Positions 6,692-13,731 of a DNA stretch of 17,774 nt are shown here, one piece after another. A program made the translations under genes and the position numbers. The notes below the pieces were generated by a model. That model worked only from the letters and a program-made list of their open reading frames with translations. It was not told the origin of the DNA and did not search any database. The first letter of the stretch is position 1. Every line of letters starts with the position of its first letter. The DNA is taken from NCBI GenBank assembly GCA_029240775.1, contig JARDZQ010000009.1, forward strand, positions 1 to 17,774, in the 5' to 3' direction. The stretch is from Rubrobacteraceae bacterium. GTDB lineage: Bacteria > Actinomycetota > Rubrobacteria > Rubrobacterales > Rubrobacteraceae.

Positions 6692-7574
6692 GGACCTCGA
6701 AAGAGAACTGAGGGAGCTCGGGCCACGCATCGAGTACCCGCCGACCCCCGACCTGGCGCGGGCGGTCCGCAGGTGCCTCGAAGAGGACGCAGGGCCGGCG
6801 CCTCGCCGGGGCTGGTTCGAGCTTCCGGTGGTCAGATGGGCGGCCGTCGCCGCGGTCGTCCTGATCGCCGCCTTACCGGCCTTCTCCCCGGCGCTGCGCG
6901 ACACGGTCGGCGGGTGGCTAGCGGGGGGACAGGGAGCGGGGCAGGATGCGGGCGGAGCCGGAGAAGCCGCTCCCGCGGGTCAGGGGGAGGAAGCGCTCTC
7001 CGCGGACGGCTCTGAAGAGGTGACGTTGATAGAGGACGGGGCCGAATCCCGCGCCGGCGTACCCCGGTCCGGCGGAGGACCTGATATGCCAGCCTTCGGG
7101 GGGAGAGCACGATCCCCTGGGGAAAACCCGGGGTACGGAGAGAGGATCCCGCTGCGCGAGGCGCGGACCAGGTTGGCGGGCAGAGAGGTGCTCTTGCCCG
7201 GTCTCGGCGAGCCGGACGAGGTGTACGCAAACGGGTCGTCCCGCAGTGGCGTCGTGCTCGTGTACCGGGCTGGCCCCGGGCTGCCGGCCCTCGGCGATAC
7301 GGGGGTAGGGCTCGTGCTCACCGAGGTGCCCGGGAGCGTCGGGTCGGCGTACTTCCGGGGAGAGACCCCGGACGTCGCGGTGGTCGAGGAAGTGGGCGTG
7401 GGGAGCGGGCGAGGCTACTGGGTGCCGGCGGGCCGCCGTCCATCTTCGCTGACGGACCGTGGGGGCGACCTGTCCGGAAACGTGTTGCTCTGGGAACGGG
7501 GAGGACTCGCGCTGCGGCTCGCGGCAGATCGGCCGCAGCGGGAGGTGGTCCGGATCGCCGAGTCCGTGCGCTGA
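6678..7574 (+). CDS. Putative membrane-anchored anti-sigma factor / sigma-associated protein
   Basis: A 298-residue protein whose ATG at 6678 lies inside the last codons of the sigma gene, the usual arrangement for an anti-sigma partner. Residues 1-48 are a charged cytoplasmic N-terminus, with no HxxxCxxC zinc motif. Residues about 51-70 are a single transmembrane helix. Residues 75-135 are a glycine/alanine-rich extracytoplasmic linker containing RAGVPRSGGG, a motif shared with the following gene. Residues 150-298 look like a folded extracytoplasmic domain. I cannot assign a Pfam family, so the anti-sigma role rests on topology and overlap. The lack of a zinc motif means it is not a ZAS-type anti-sigma factor. 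Confidence 0.8.
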   Translation: MRPDRDLERELRELGPRIEYPPTPDLARAVRRCLEEDAGPAPRRGWFELPVVRWAAVAAVVLIAALPAFSPALRDTVGGWLAGGQGAGQDAGGAGEAAPAGQGEEALSADGSEEVTLIEDGAESRAGVPRSGGGPDMPAFGGRARSPGENPGYGERIPLREARTRLAGREVLLPGLGEPDEVYANGSSRSGVVLVYRAGPGLPALGDTGVGLVLTEVPGSVGSAYFRGETPDVAVVEEVGVGSGRGYWVPAGRRPSSLTDRGGDLSGNVLLWERGGLALRLAADRPQREVVRIAESVR

Positions 7575-7722
7575 GGGAGACCGCCGGGAACCGATCCGTG
7601 CCCGGCGCTGTATACGCGAACAGGTAGCTCCATCGGACGGACCGCGAGCGCGCTGCCCGAGGTCCACGACAGGAAGGCGGATCTATGCCCGAGACGGTGG
7701 TCGTAATGGCGGAGGGACTGGC

Positions 7723-8634
7723 GTGAGAGCGATACGGAAGGGCCTGCTCGTCGTACTCTGCGCGCTCGCTCTCCCGGCGTGCGGGGGCGGTGGGGGAGAG
7801 ATATCTGATCAGGGCGATCCCGAAGGCCAAGTGGCGCTCATGGAAGAAGGGAACGGGGCCCGCGCTGGCGTGCCCCAGTCTGGCGGGGGGGAGCTCGCGG
7901 TCGCCGGGGCCAGCATCTCCGACGATCTGTCTTCGCCGGGAGACTTCGACCGCAAGATCGTCAAGACCGCCGAGCTCGGCATCCGCGCGGAGCACGTACG
8001 CGACGCCGCCGCGAGCGCCCAGCGGATCGCCGCGGACTTCGGCGGCAGCGTCCTCAGCTTGCAGATAGAGAGCGACGGCCCCGTCTCCGCCGACCTCGTG
8101 CTTCTGGTCCCCTCCCCGGAGTTCGAGACGGCGCTAGGCGAACTGCGAGGGTTGGGCAAGAAGGTAACTACCGACACCGTCACGGGCCAGGACGTGACCG
8201 AGGAGTTCGTGGACCTGGAGTCGCGCGAGCGCAACTTGCTGGCGGCGGAACAGAGTTTGCTCGAGCTCTACGAGAGGGCCGAGAGCGTCAACGCGGCACT
8301 CGCCATCGAGCGCGAACTGACCATCATCCGTGGCGAGATCGAGCAGGTTCAGGGCAGGATGCAGTACCTCGAAGACAACACGGCCTCGTCTCGCATCTCC
8401 CTCAGCATCGAGCCCCTGTCGCGTCCCGCGCCCCCACCTCCCGCGTGGAGCCCCGCCCGCGTCGTGGCACAATCCTGGGAGGCCTCGCTGGCCGTCTTGC
8501 AGGCGCTGGCGACCGCTGTCCTCTCGGTCCTCGTCTTCGGCTGGTGGCTCGCGCCCGTGCTGATTCTCGGGTTCGTGTTGTGGAGGCGGCACACCCGACG
8601 CCCCGCCGCGCCGGGCTCCTCAGAGGCAGGCTAG
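7723..8634 (+). CDS. DUF4349 lipoprotein
   Basis: A 303-residue protein starting at GTG 7723 with a GGAGGG ribosome binding site 6 bases upstream. The longer open frame to 7459 overlaps the previous gene and is not needed. Residues 1-20 are a lipoprotein signal (ALPAC, Cys20), followed by a polyglycine run. Residues 37-56 repeat the linker motif of the previous protein (RAGVPQSGGG). Residues 75-240 are the DUF4349 domain (PF14257): RKIVKTAELGI, VTGQDVTEEFVDLESRERNL, then a long coiled coil at about 165-220. Residues about 255-287 hold two hydrophobic stretches that anchor the C-terminus in the membrane, ending in WRRHTRR. Function of the family is unknown. The context suggests an extracytoplasmic part of the sigma regulatory unit. 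Confidence 0.88.
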   Translation: MRAIRKGLLVVLCALALPACGGGGGEISDQGDPEGQVALMEEGNGARAGVPQSGGGELAVAGASISDDLSSPGDFDRKIVKTAELGIRAEHVRDAAASAQRIAADFGGSVLSLQIESDGPVSADLVLLVPSPEFETALGELRGLGKKVTTDTVTGQDVTEEFVDLESRERNLLAAEQSLLELYERAESVNAALAIERELTIIRGEIEQVQGRMQYLEDNTASSRISLSIEPLSRPAPPPPAWSPARVVAQSWEASLAVLQALATAVLSVLVFGWWLAPVLILGFVLWRRHTRRPAAPGSSEAG

Positions 8635-8652
8635 CGGCGCCCGAGAGAGATC

Positions 8653-9048
8653 CTACGCCAGGTCGTAATCGAGGGCGAAGGAGTGTCCCCCGTCCGGCTC
8701 GTTTATGATCCGGGCCTCCCCGCGCAACCCCCGCAGCTCACCGGTCGCGGACCCAGGCACCACGGACCACGAGGCTGATGGCTCACCACCCGAGCTGGCG
8801 GTGTGGTGGAGGACGAAGCTCCCGGAGCGGCCGTGGACGCAGCCGACGACGCGCTCGAAGCCGACGTAGGCGGCCGAGCCTTCTTCGGCTGCGTAGGCCA
8901 TGAGCAGCTCGGCTGTGCTCTCGCCCTCGACGTCGCCGCGGAAGGTCTTGGTCAGGCGCGTGCGGGTCAGCTTCGCCCCCTCCCGCTCGTCGTAAGGCTC
9001 CTCTTCCCAGCTCTCGATCTCGAAAGTCCCCGCCGCGTGGGTGCTCAT
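8653..9048 (-). CDS. DUF3224 domain protein
   Basis: A 131-residue protein that matches DUF3224 (PF11528) over its full length: AAGTFEIESWEEEPYDE at the start, LTKTFRGDVEGESTAELLMAY, YVGFERVVGCVHGRSGSFVLHH in the middle and GTATGELRGLRG-like GSATGELRGLRGEARI near the end. The fold is a small beta barrel related to allene-oxide-cyclase-like proteins; the function is unknown. The start ATG 9048 has an AGGAGG ribosome binding site. It converges with the DUF4349 gene, with only 18 bases between the stops. Confidence 0.9.
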   Translation of the reverse strand: MSTHAAGTFEIESWEEEPYDEREGAKLTRTRLTKTFRGDVEGESTAELLMAYAAEEGSAAYVGFERVVGCVHGRSGSFVLHHTASSGGEPSASWSVVPGSATGELRGLRGEARIINEPDGGHSFALDYDLA

Positions 9049-9109
9049 GACTTGCCTCCTCTCAGCGATCTCGCGTCATCGTGTCCCAAATCTACGCGGT
9101 GAACCGCCT

Positions 9110-9124
9110 GTTCCCAACTGGAAC
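9110..9124. promoter_or_regulatory. GTTCC-N5-GGAAC dyad in a divergent intergenic region
   Basis: A perfect 5-bp inverted repeat with a five-base centre (GTTCC CAACT GGAAC) lies between the DUF3224 gene (minus) and the Mth938-like gene (plus). It is 61 bases from the DUF3224 start and 87 bases from the other start. The size and position fit an operator, but such short dyads occur by chance. Confidence 0.25.
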
Positions 9125-9211
9125 ATGCAGCGTGCCAGAGGAACTCCCGCAGAGCTTTGCGCGGTGCTACCCTGACCTAGCTCGGGTTAGCAGGCGTGAA
9201 GAGGAGGCACG

Positions 9212-9583
9212 ATGGAACGAGAAGTCCGCTCTCCGAGGATCACCAACCTCGCTTGGGGACGTCTGGAGGTCGAGGGCGGCATCTTCAAGGACGCCAAGCT
9301 CTTCCCAGGGGGCGCGAGGGCGTGGGACTGGAACGAGACGGGCACCCGTCACGAGCCAGGCATCCAGCCCGGCGATGTCGAGGAGTTGCTGGAACGCGGG
9401 ACAACCGCGGTTGTGCTCTCAAAGGGCTTCTACGGGAGGCTCGGCGTCACTCCGGAGGCGCTGCAGATGCTCGAAGACAGGGGCGTCGCCGCGCACGTCC
9501 GGCAGACGGAAGAGGCGATAGCGCTCTACAACGAACTCAGGGAGACCCAGAAGGTCGGCGCGCTCATCCACTCGACCTGCTAG
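9212..9583 (+). CDS. Mth938-like (DUF498/AAMDC) domain protein
   Basis: A 123-residue protein starting at ATG 9212 with AGGAGG 5 bases upstream. The family pattern (PF04430) is clear: ITNLAWGRLEVEGG, YKD-like FKDAKLFPGGARAWDWNETGT, a middle VVLSKGFYGRLGVTPEAL (the conserved 'G..G.L...PE' loop) and AVALYNEL-like AIALYNELRETQKVGALIHSTC at the end. The family is small and widespread, with a Rossmann-like fold and no settled enzymatic role. It precedes the aldehyde dehydrogenase gene by 77 bases; a common transcript is possible. Confidence 0.88.
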   Translation: MEREVRSPRITNLAWGRLEVEGGIFKDAKLFPGGARAWDWNETGTRHEPGIQPGDVEELLERGTTAVVLSKGFYGRLGVTPEALQMLEDRGVAAHVRQTEEAIALYNELRETQKVGALIHSTC

Positions 9584-9660
9584 TAGGGAGCCGCTCCGGT
9601 CTCTGGGTTAGACTGGTGCGCGGAGATGCGGAACACGTGAAGATCCCTTCTGGAGGCATC

Positions 9661-11139
9661 ATGACCGAGACCGTACTGGGCGACAGGCTCTTCGTCGGCG
9701 GCGAGTGGGTCGAGTCCTCGGCCACCGGCAAGACCTTCGACGTCGTGAACCCGGCGAACGGGGAGGTGCTCGCCACGCTGCCCGATGGCGGTGAGGCGGA
9801 GATGCGGCGGGCCGTAGACGCTGCTGCGGAGGCGCAGCGTGAATGGGGAGAGACTACCGCCCAGTACCGCGCCGGCATCCTGCGCGAGACCGCGCGGCTC
9901 ATGCACGAGAGGCAGGAGCACCTGGCAAGGGTCATGACCCTCGAGCAGGGCAAGCCGCTCGCGGAGAGCCGCGGCGAGATAGTCTACGCCGCATCGTTCG
10001 TCGAGTGGTTCGCCGAGGAGGGCAAGAGAATCTACGGGGAGATAATCCCGGCGAGTCTCCCGGAGAAGCGCATCCTGGTCATAAAGCGGCCTGTAGGCGT
10101 GACCGCCGCCATCACGCCGTGGAACTTCCCTGCGGCCATGATCACGCGCAAGCTCGCCCCCGCTCTGGCCGCCGGCTGCACGATGGTCATGAAACCTTCC
10201 GAGCTGACGCCTTTGTCTGCTCTCGAGCTTGCGAAGATATTCGAGCAAGCCGGGTTGCCAGGAGGCGTCCTCTCGGTCGTCTGCGGGCTGGATCCCGCCG
10301 CCATTACGTCGGCGATCATGCAAGACAGACGGGTCCGCAAGCTCTCCTTTACCGGCTCGACGGTGGTGGGCAAGCTCCTGATGAAGCGGTCCGCCGACAC
10401 GATGAAGCGCCTTAGTCTCGAGCTCGGCGGCCACGCCCCGTTTATCGTCTTCGAGGACGCCGACGTAGAGGCCGCCGTCGAAGGCGCGATCGTCTCGAAG
10501 ATGCGCAACATGGGTCAGACCTGTGTCTGCGCGAACCGCATCTTCGTCCAGCGGAACGTCATGGACGAGTTCTCGAAGGGGCTAGCCGAGAGGATGTCAG
10601 CGATGAAGGTCGGCGACGGGCTGGAGGAAGGCGTCGAGGTCGGACCGCTCATCGAGAGAGCGGCCATAGAGAAGGTCGAGCGCCACGTCGCCGACGCGAA
10701 AGCGAAGGGCGCGAAGGTGCTCCTTGGCGGCGAGCGGGTACACCCCAACGGGGTGAACGGCGGAGTCGCCAGCGGCAACTTCTTCGCCCCGACCGTGCTC
10801 GTGGATGCCGACGACTCCATGCTCGTGGCGAAGGAGGAGACGTTCGGGCCCGTGGCCGCTCTCATGCCCTTCGACACCGAGGAGGAGGTCATCGAGAGGG
10901 CCAACGACACCGTCTACGGCCTCGCTGCCTACTACTACACGCGCGACGTCGGGCGCGTGATGAGGCTCGCGGAGCGTCTCGAGTACGGCATCATAGGCGC
11001 CAACGACGGGCTGCCCTCCACGGCCCAGGCGCCGTTCGGGGGGCTCAAGGAGAGCGGCTTCGGGCGCGAGGGCGGCCACCACGGAATAGAAGAGTACCTC
11101 GACGTCAAGTACGTCTCTGTGGGCGGCATCTCCGGTTAG
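9661..11139 (+). CDS. gabD: Succinate-semialdehyde dehydrogenase, probably NAD-preferring
   Basis: A 492-residue aldehyde dehydrogenase that oxidises succinate semialdehyde to succinate in GABA breakdown. The start is ATG 9661, with GGAGG 5 bases upstream; the open frame extends to 9196 but overlaps the previous gene. Catalytic residues are visible: Asn155 in PWNFP, Glu254 in LELGG, and Cys288 in GQTCVCANR. The C-x-C pair (Cys288/Cys290) and HAPFIVFEDADVE are typical of the GabD group. In the cofactor loop (KPSELTP, Lys178) Glu181 stands where the NADP-type E. coli enzyme has Ser. In the wider family, Glu there binds the adenosine ribose and favours NAD. No gabT or GABA permease is in the window, so another small aldehyde cannot be excluded. 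Confidence 0.93.
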   Translation: MTETVLGDRLFVGGEWVESSATGKTFDVVNPANGEVLATLPDGGEAEMRRAVDAAAEAQREWGETTAQYRAGILRETARLMHERQEHLARVMTLEQGKPLAESRGEIVYAASFVEWFAEEGKRIYGEIIPASLPEKRILVIKRPVGVTAAITPWNFPAAMITRKLAPALAAGCTMVMKPSELTPLSALELAKIFEQAGLPGGVLSVVCGLDPAAITSAIMQDRRVRKLSFTGSTVVGKLLMKRSADTMKRLSLELGGHAPFIVFEDADVEAAVEGAIVSKMRNMGQTCVCANRIFVQRNVMDEFSKGLAERMSAMKVGDGLEEGVEVGPLIERAAIEKVERHVADAKAKGAKVLLGGERVHPNGVNGGVASGNFFAPTVLVDADDSMLVAKEETFGPVAALMPFDTEEEVIERANDTVYGLAAYYYTRDVGRVMRLAERLEYGIIGANDGLPSTAQAPFGGLKESGFGREGGHHGIEEYLDVKYVSVGGISG

Positions 11140-11235
11140 GGGAAGCGTCCCGGTTCCACGCCGGGGTTGCGCCGGGAGCGTTTGGGGAACTATTGGGAGA
11201 GGCGGAGCCCTTTGGTTAGCGGAGGAGGATCAGAG

Positions 11236-11925
11236 ATGAGCGAGCAGAGCCAGCCACAGACCGGGAGCCCGCTCGTTAGCGAGCGCGGCAGGACTATCAT
11301 CAGCGACTCGGTCGTCGCCCAGATAGCGGGCATGGCGGCGCAGGAGGTGGACGGCACCCACATGGGCGGCAGCGCCTCCAGGGCCGCTGGCGGGATCATC
11401 GGTTCCATAACCGGCTCGGAGGGCCAGACGCGCGGCGTCTCCGTCGAGGTCGGTACGACGGAGGTCGCCATAGACCTCACGATGGGCGTCGAGTACGGCA
11501 GGAACATCCTGGAGGTCGTCGAGGAGGTGCGGCGCCGCATCTCCGAGCGCATCCAGAGCCTGACCGGCCTGCGCGTCACTGAGCTCAACGCGACCATAAG
11601 CGACATCGTGTTTCTGGAGGACGGGGGGCGCCGCCGCTCCCTGAACGGAGGTTCGACTAGTACCTCGCAGCTATCCGAGCCGCGGACCATGCCGAGCCGC
11701 GAGCTCAGGCCCGGCGCGAGCGAGCGCGAGACCACGGAGGTGAGCCCGCGCAGCCGGACGCACGCCGAGGGTGCGAGCGGGCCGTTGTCCGAAGAGGAGG
11801 TCCGCGTCGAGGGCGGGCCGCTCCAGGAGGATGAGACCGCCGAGCTCAGGCCGGAGGACGTCTCCGAGACACGCACCCCTTCCGAGGAGACGACGAGGCG
11901 CACAGAGCGTCCCGAGGAGGAGTAG
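11236..11925 (+). CDS. Asp23/Gls24 family envelope stress protein
   Basis: A 229-residue protein with ATG 11236 preceded by GGAGGAGG. Residues 12-130 are the Asp23 domain (PF03780): GRTIISDSVVAQIAGMAAQEVDG, RGVSVEVGTTEVAIDLTMGVEYGRNILEVVEEVRRRI and a TGLRVTELNATISDIVF end. The last ~90 residues are a charged, Glu/Arg/Thr-rich tail without hydrophobic segments, probably disordered. Family members gather beneath the membrane and are linked to cell-envelope or alkaline stress; in actinobacteria several paralogues often occur together. The tail is longer than in the typical family member. It is 17 bases upstream of the mug remnant. Confidence 0.9.
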   Translation: MSEQSQPQTGSPLVSERGRTIISDSVVAQIAGMAAQEVDGTHMGGSASRAAGGIIGSITGSEGQTRGVSVEVGTTEVAIDLTMGVEYGRNILEVVEEVRRRISERIQSLTGLRVTELNATISDIVFLEDGGRRRSLNGGSTSTSQLSEPRTMPSRELRPGASERETTEVSPRSRTHAEGASGPLSEEEVRVEGGPLQEDETAELRPEDVSETRTPSEETTRRTERPEEE

Positions 11926-11942
11926 GGAAGACCGGACGTCCC

Positions 11943-12149
11943 TTGGCCTCGGACCTCCTGAAATCGGGCCTCGAGCTCGTCTTGTGCGGGTATAATCCCT
12001 CGCTCGCTTCGGGTCGCAGCGGCCATCACTACGCTCACCCCGGCAACCGCTTCTGGCGCGTCCTCTTCGCCGCCGGCATCACCGGCAGGCTCTACATGCC
12101 CGAGGAGGACGCGCGGCTTCTCGAGGAAAACCGTTACGGCTTCGGCCAG
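11943..12149 (+). pseudogene. mug: mug, N-terminal piece (mismatch-specific uracil/thymine DNA glycosylase), interrupted
   Basis: The first 68 residues of a Mug/TDG-type glycosylase, from TTG 11943. The active-site motif is visible as ELVLCGYNPSL, where Asn is the residue that activates water in the family. It is followed by SGHHYAHPGNRFWRVLFAAGI and EEDARLLEENRYGFG. The normal next residues (TNLVSRPT...) are not here. They resume at 13818 on the same strand. From about 12147 the frame reads into unrelated sequence, so the gene is interrupted by inserted DNA. The start lies 17 bases after the Asp23 gene. Confidence 0.85.
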
Positions 12150-12221
12150 GGCGTCTATAGCTCGCGCCGTGGTCATCGTGGCCACGCGCAAGGGCGGCCA
12201 GGCGGTCGGCCAGGGCCGCGA

Positions 12222-12461
12222 TCAGCTCCGCCACTTACGCCACCAAGGCTGGGGTGGCGCTTGTGCTTGATACTGCTCTCTGGCCAGCCAGATACCCAAG
12301 CCTATATCTAGTATCCCTGCGAGGCGTAGGTAGCGAGGGTTGTCTGCGAACCACCGGCTAAGTCTACTCATGCTTTCTGGGGCAAGCAGAACCGCTCCCC
12401 CGACCACGATGATGTATACCGTGAGGAACCGGATAAAGCGCATAAGTCGTTGGCTCGGCAT
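12222..12461 (-). CDS. Small membrane protein, unknown family
   Basis: A 79-residue protein starting at ATG 12461 with an AGGAGG ribosome binding site 8 bases upstream; the open frame extends to 12548 but the extension has no such site. Two hydrophobic segments are visible: about residues 11-28 (RFLTVYIIVVGGAVLLAP) and about 44-60 (RLAGILDIGLGIWLA), with a tryptophan- and arginine-rich C-terminus. The layout recalls DUF2065-like two-helix proteins, but I would not assign the family. It sits at the left end of the DNA inserted in mug. Codon third positions are less GC-biased than in the flanking genes. Confidence 0.6.
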   Translation of the reverse strand: MPSQRLMRFIRFLTVYIIVVGGAVLLAPESMSRLSRWFADNPRYLRLAGILDIGLGIWLAREQYQAQAPPQPWWRKWRS

Positions 12462-12530
12462 AGCATGAACCTCCTGGCCCACTAGCTTGATCTCGCTAGA
12501 TCTTACCCCGCAAAGCCTCCAAGTGACGAA

Positions 12531-12565
12531 CCTCTCGGCAAGCACCATCTCGGAGTGCCGAGAGG
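12531..12565. repeat. 10-bp inverted repeat with an alternative inner hairpin
   Basis: CCTCTCGGCA (12531-12540) and TGCCGAGAGG (12556-12565) are perfect reverse complements, 15 bases apart. Inside, TCTCGG (12548-12553) can pair instead with CCGAGA (12558-12563) around a four-base loop. So two mutually exclusive hairpins compete for the same right arm. It lies between the two minus-strand genes, 70 bases upstream of the small membrane protein start. Possible roles are a terminator, an operator or an attenuator; no leader peptide was identified. Confidence 0.55.
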
Positions 12566-12687
12566 CAAGGGTGGGGTGAGCTGCGGGTCGCTAAAGGAGA
12601 CGGCCGTGGTATTGTTGATCACCCGCATACGGCTGTTAGCGGCTGTGCGACTCCATAGGAACACTCCTCCGGGAACCGACCCTCAGC

Positions 12688-12712
12688 CGCCCCCTTTTCA
12701 TTAGAGGGGGCG
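12688..12712 (-). terminator. Hairpin at the end of the 12701-12964 gene
   Basis: CGCCCCCT (12688-12695) and AGGGGGCG (12705-12712) form a perfect 8-bp, very GC-rich stem with a nine-base loop. On the minus strand the stop codon TAA of the gene falls within the loop side of this structure. No T-run follows, so strength as an intrinsic terminator is uncertain. Confidence 0.5.
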
Positions 12713-12964
12713 TTCTACCAGTAGCGTGAGTAACGCTGCGCCTTCCGTTTGCAGAGTAAAGGTGTGCGAGAGTACCTTCCAGTCGTTGAGGTACTCCTGA
12801 TCGACGTAAGCGCCCAGGTCCAAGTCGATGTGCTCTCCCTTACCCAATGCCGCATCCAAGAGCATGATATCCCGGAGTGTCTCTTTTGGTATGGTCCGTA
12901 TCAGCAACCTTCGTTCTACCGCTCCGGCTCTCCCGGTGCCTCCGCTCATGTCCTCCGGTTGCAT
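12701..12964 (-). CDS. Hypothetical protein, 87 residues
   Basis: The frame opens with ATG 12964, preceded by an AAGGTGG ribosome binding site about 8 bases upstream. A second ATG five codons on is possible. The protein is soluble and mixed alpha/beta in look: IRTIPKETLRDIMLLDAALG, then an acidic HIDLDLGAYVDQEYLNDW, and a hydrophobic LQTEGAALLTLLVERPL end. There are no membrane segments, cysteines or known motifs. I do not recognise a family. It lies inside the DNA inserted into mug, and its stop is embedded in a stable hairpin. The good ribosome binding site and end structure favour a real gene. Confidence 0.5.
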   Translation of the reverse strand: MQPEDMSGGTGRAGAVERRLLIRTIPKETLRDIMLLDAALGKGEHIDLDLGAYVDQEYLNDWKVLSHTFTLQTEGAALLTLLVERPL

Positions 12965-13256
12965 AAAGCCCCACCACCTTTACTACACGATCCGTCCGCT
13001 GACCCGCCTATGCGGGGATGACCGACTCTGCCTCGTACTTGCAGGAGCACCTTCATCCACCGACCACCCTACGCCACCAGGCCGGCGGGCTCATCTTAGC
13101 TCCTCCTCCGAACGGTTAGCCCTCTCACACTCCTCAGTGGCCTTATCTCGCGTTACCGGATTCTTACCGGGATGTTGCACCTCTGTAACCCACGGGCGAT
13201 CTGCCAGGTGTAGCCTCTGTTTAGGCGAGTGCAATCGATAAGTTGGGAGCGATCTC

Positions 13257-13388
13257 ATGGTAGTGCAGAAGCCCCGTAACAACAAGAAAAAGGGCTTTGA
13301 GGGTGGCCAGTACGCCCGTAGCGAGGAGGAGCTTTACAAGAAGGCCATCGGGCTCCTCGACAAGTGCAAGATCGGAACCCGACCTTAG
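13257..13388 (+). CDS. Small basic ORF, 43 residues
   Basis: This short gene runs from ATG 13257 to TAG 13386-13388 with GGGAG at 13245-13249, 7 bases before the start. The product begins MVVQKPRNNKKKGFEGGQYA and continues with a charged helix (SEEELYKKAIGLLDKCK). It is lysine-rich with one cysteine. No family is recognised. It is followed 25 bases later by another small ORF with an even better ribosome binding site, so the two may form a mini-operon in the inserted DNA. Confidence 0.45.
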   Translation: MVVQKPRNNKKKGFEGGQYARSEEELYKKAIGLLDKCKIGTRP

Positions 13389-13413
13389 AGCGCCGTAAGA
13401 AAGGAGCGCGACG

Positions 13414-13569
13414 GTGGGCGCGAAGCGGAAGCTGCGTAAGCAGTTAGTGGAACGGCTTAACACTTTCGACACAGGCATCACAGAAGAAGACCGCAGGACC
13501 GAGCAGCAAGCCGCAATCGAAAGGACTATAGAAACCGAGCAAGCGCTCAAGTGGGGACGCCTCCAGTAG
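13414..13569 (+). CDS. Small charged helical ORF, 51 residues
   Basis: GTG 13414 is preceded by AAGGAG at 13401-13406 with ideal spacing. The product starts MGAKRKLRKQLVERLNTFDT, then EEDRRTEQQAAIERTIETEQ and ends in ALKWGRLQ. It is almost entirely charged or polar and predicted helical, possibly a coiled coil. Codons use many A or T third bases (for example TTA, ACT, ATA), unlike the neighbouring housekeeping genes. Family unknown. Together with the preceding ORF it resembles small genes of phages or integrated elements, but this is only an impression. Confidence 0.45.
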   Translation: MGAKRKLRKQLVERLNTFDTGITEEDRRTEQQAAIERTIETEQALKWGRLQ

Positions 13570-13575
13570 ACGTCC

Positions 13576-13710
13576 ATGTGGGGCATGTTCAGGGGCACGT
13601 TCGGTCGGTGGACTTACCCCCATCAAGAAATGGGTTCCTCTGAGCCGGGACGGGGCCTCCGGTACTCGTCGGGTAGGACTCTCCAGGCCTTCGGTGGCCT
13701 CTTTGGGTAA
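13576..13710 (+). CDS. Possible small ORF, 44 residues, weakly supported
   Basis: An ATG at 13576 follows the previous stop by 6 bases and the frame closes at TAA 13708-13710. The product (MWGMFRGTFGRWTY...) is rich in glycine, serine and aromatic residues. No ribosome binding site is seen, so expression would rely on coupling to the previous ORF. I keep it only because it is the third frame in a tight tandem. Confidence 0.2.
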   Translation: MWGMFRGTFGRWTYPHQEMGSSEPGRGLRYSSGRTLQAFGGLFG

Positions 13711-13731
13711 TTCTCGCGGCTCTGGCGGGGC

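Noticed and set aside
9580..10434. 284-residue minus-strand ORF
   Set aside because: Antisense shadow of the aldehyde dehydrogenase gene.
11149..11165. CCCGG-N7-CCGGG hairpin after the aldehyde dehydrogenase gene
   Set aside because: Five-base stem without a T-tract; such repeats are frequent by chance in GC-rich DNA.
11190..12191. 333-residue minus-strand ORF
   Set aside because: Antisense to the Asp23 gene and the mug remnant; serine/arginine-rich low-complexity translation with no family resemblance.
12601..12660. Direct repeat CGGCTGT-TAG-CGGCTGT as a possible iteron or att site
   Set aside because: Only two copies of 7 bases; too short to separate from chance in this base composition.
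13091..13258. Minus-strand ORF of 55 residues (MRSLPTYRLHSPKQ...)
   Set aside because: No ribosome binding site, overlaps the start of the better supported plus-strand small ORF, and has no recognisable motif.
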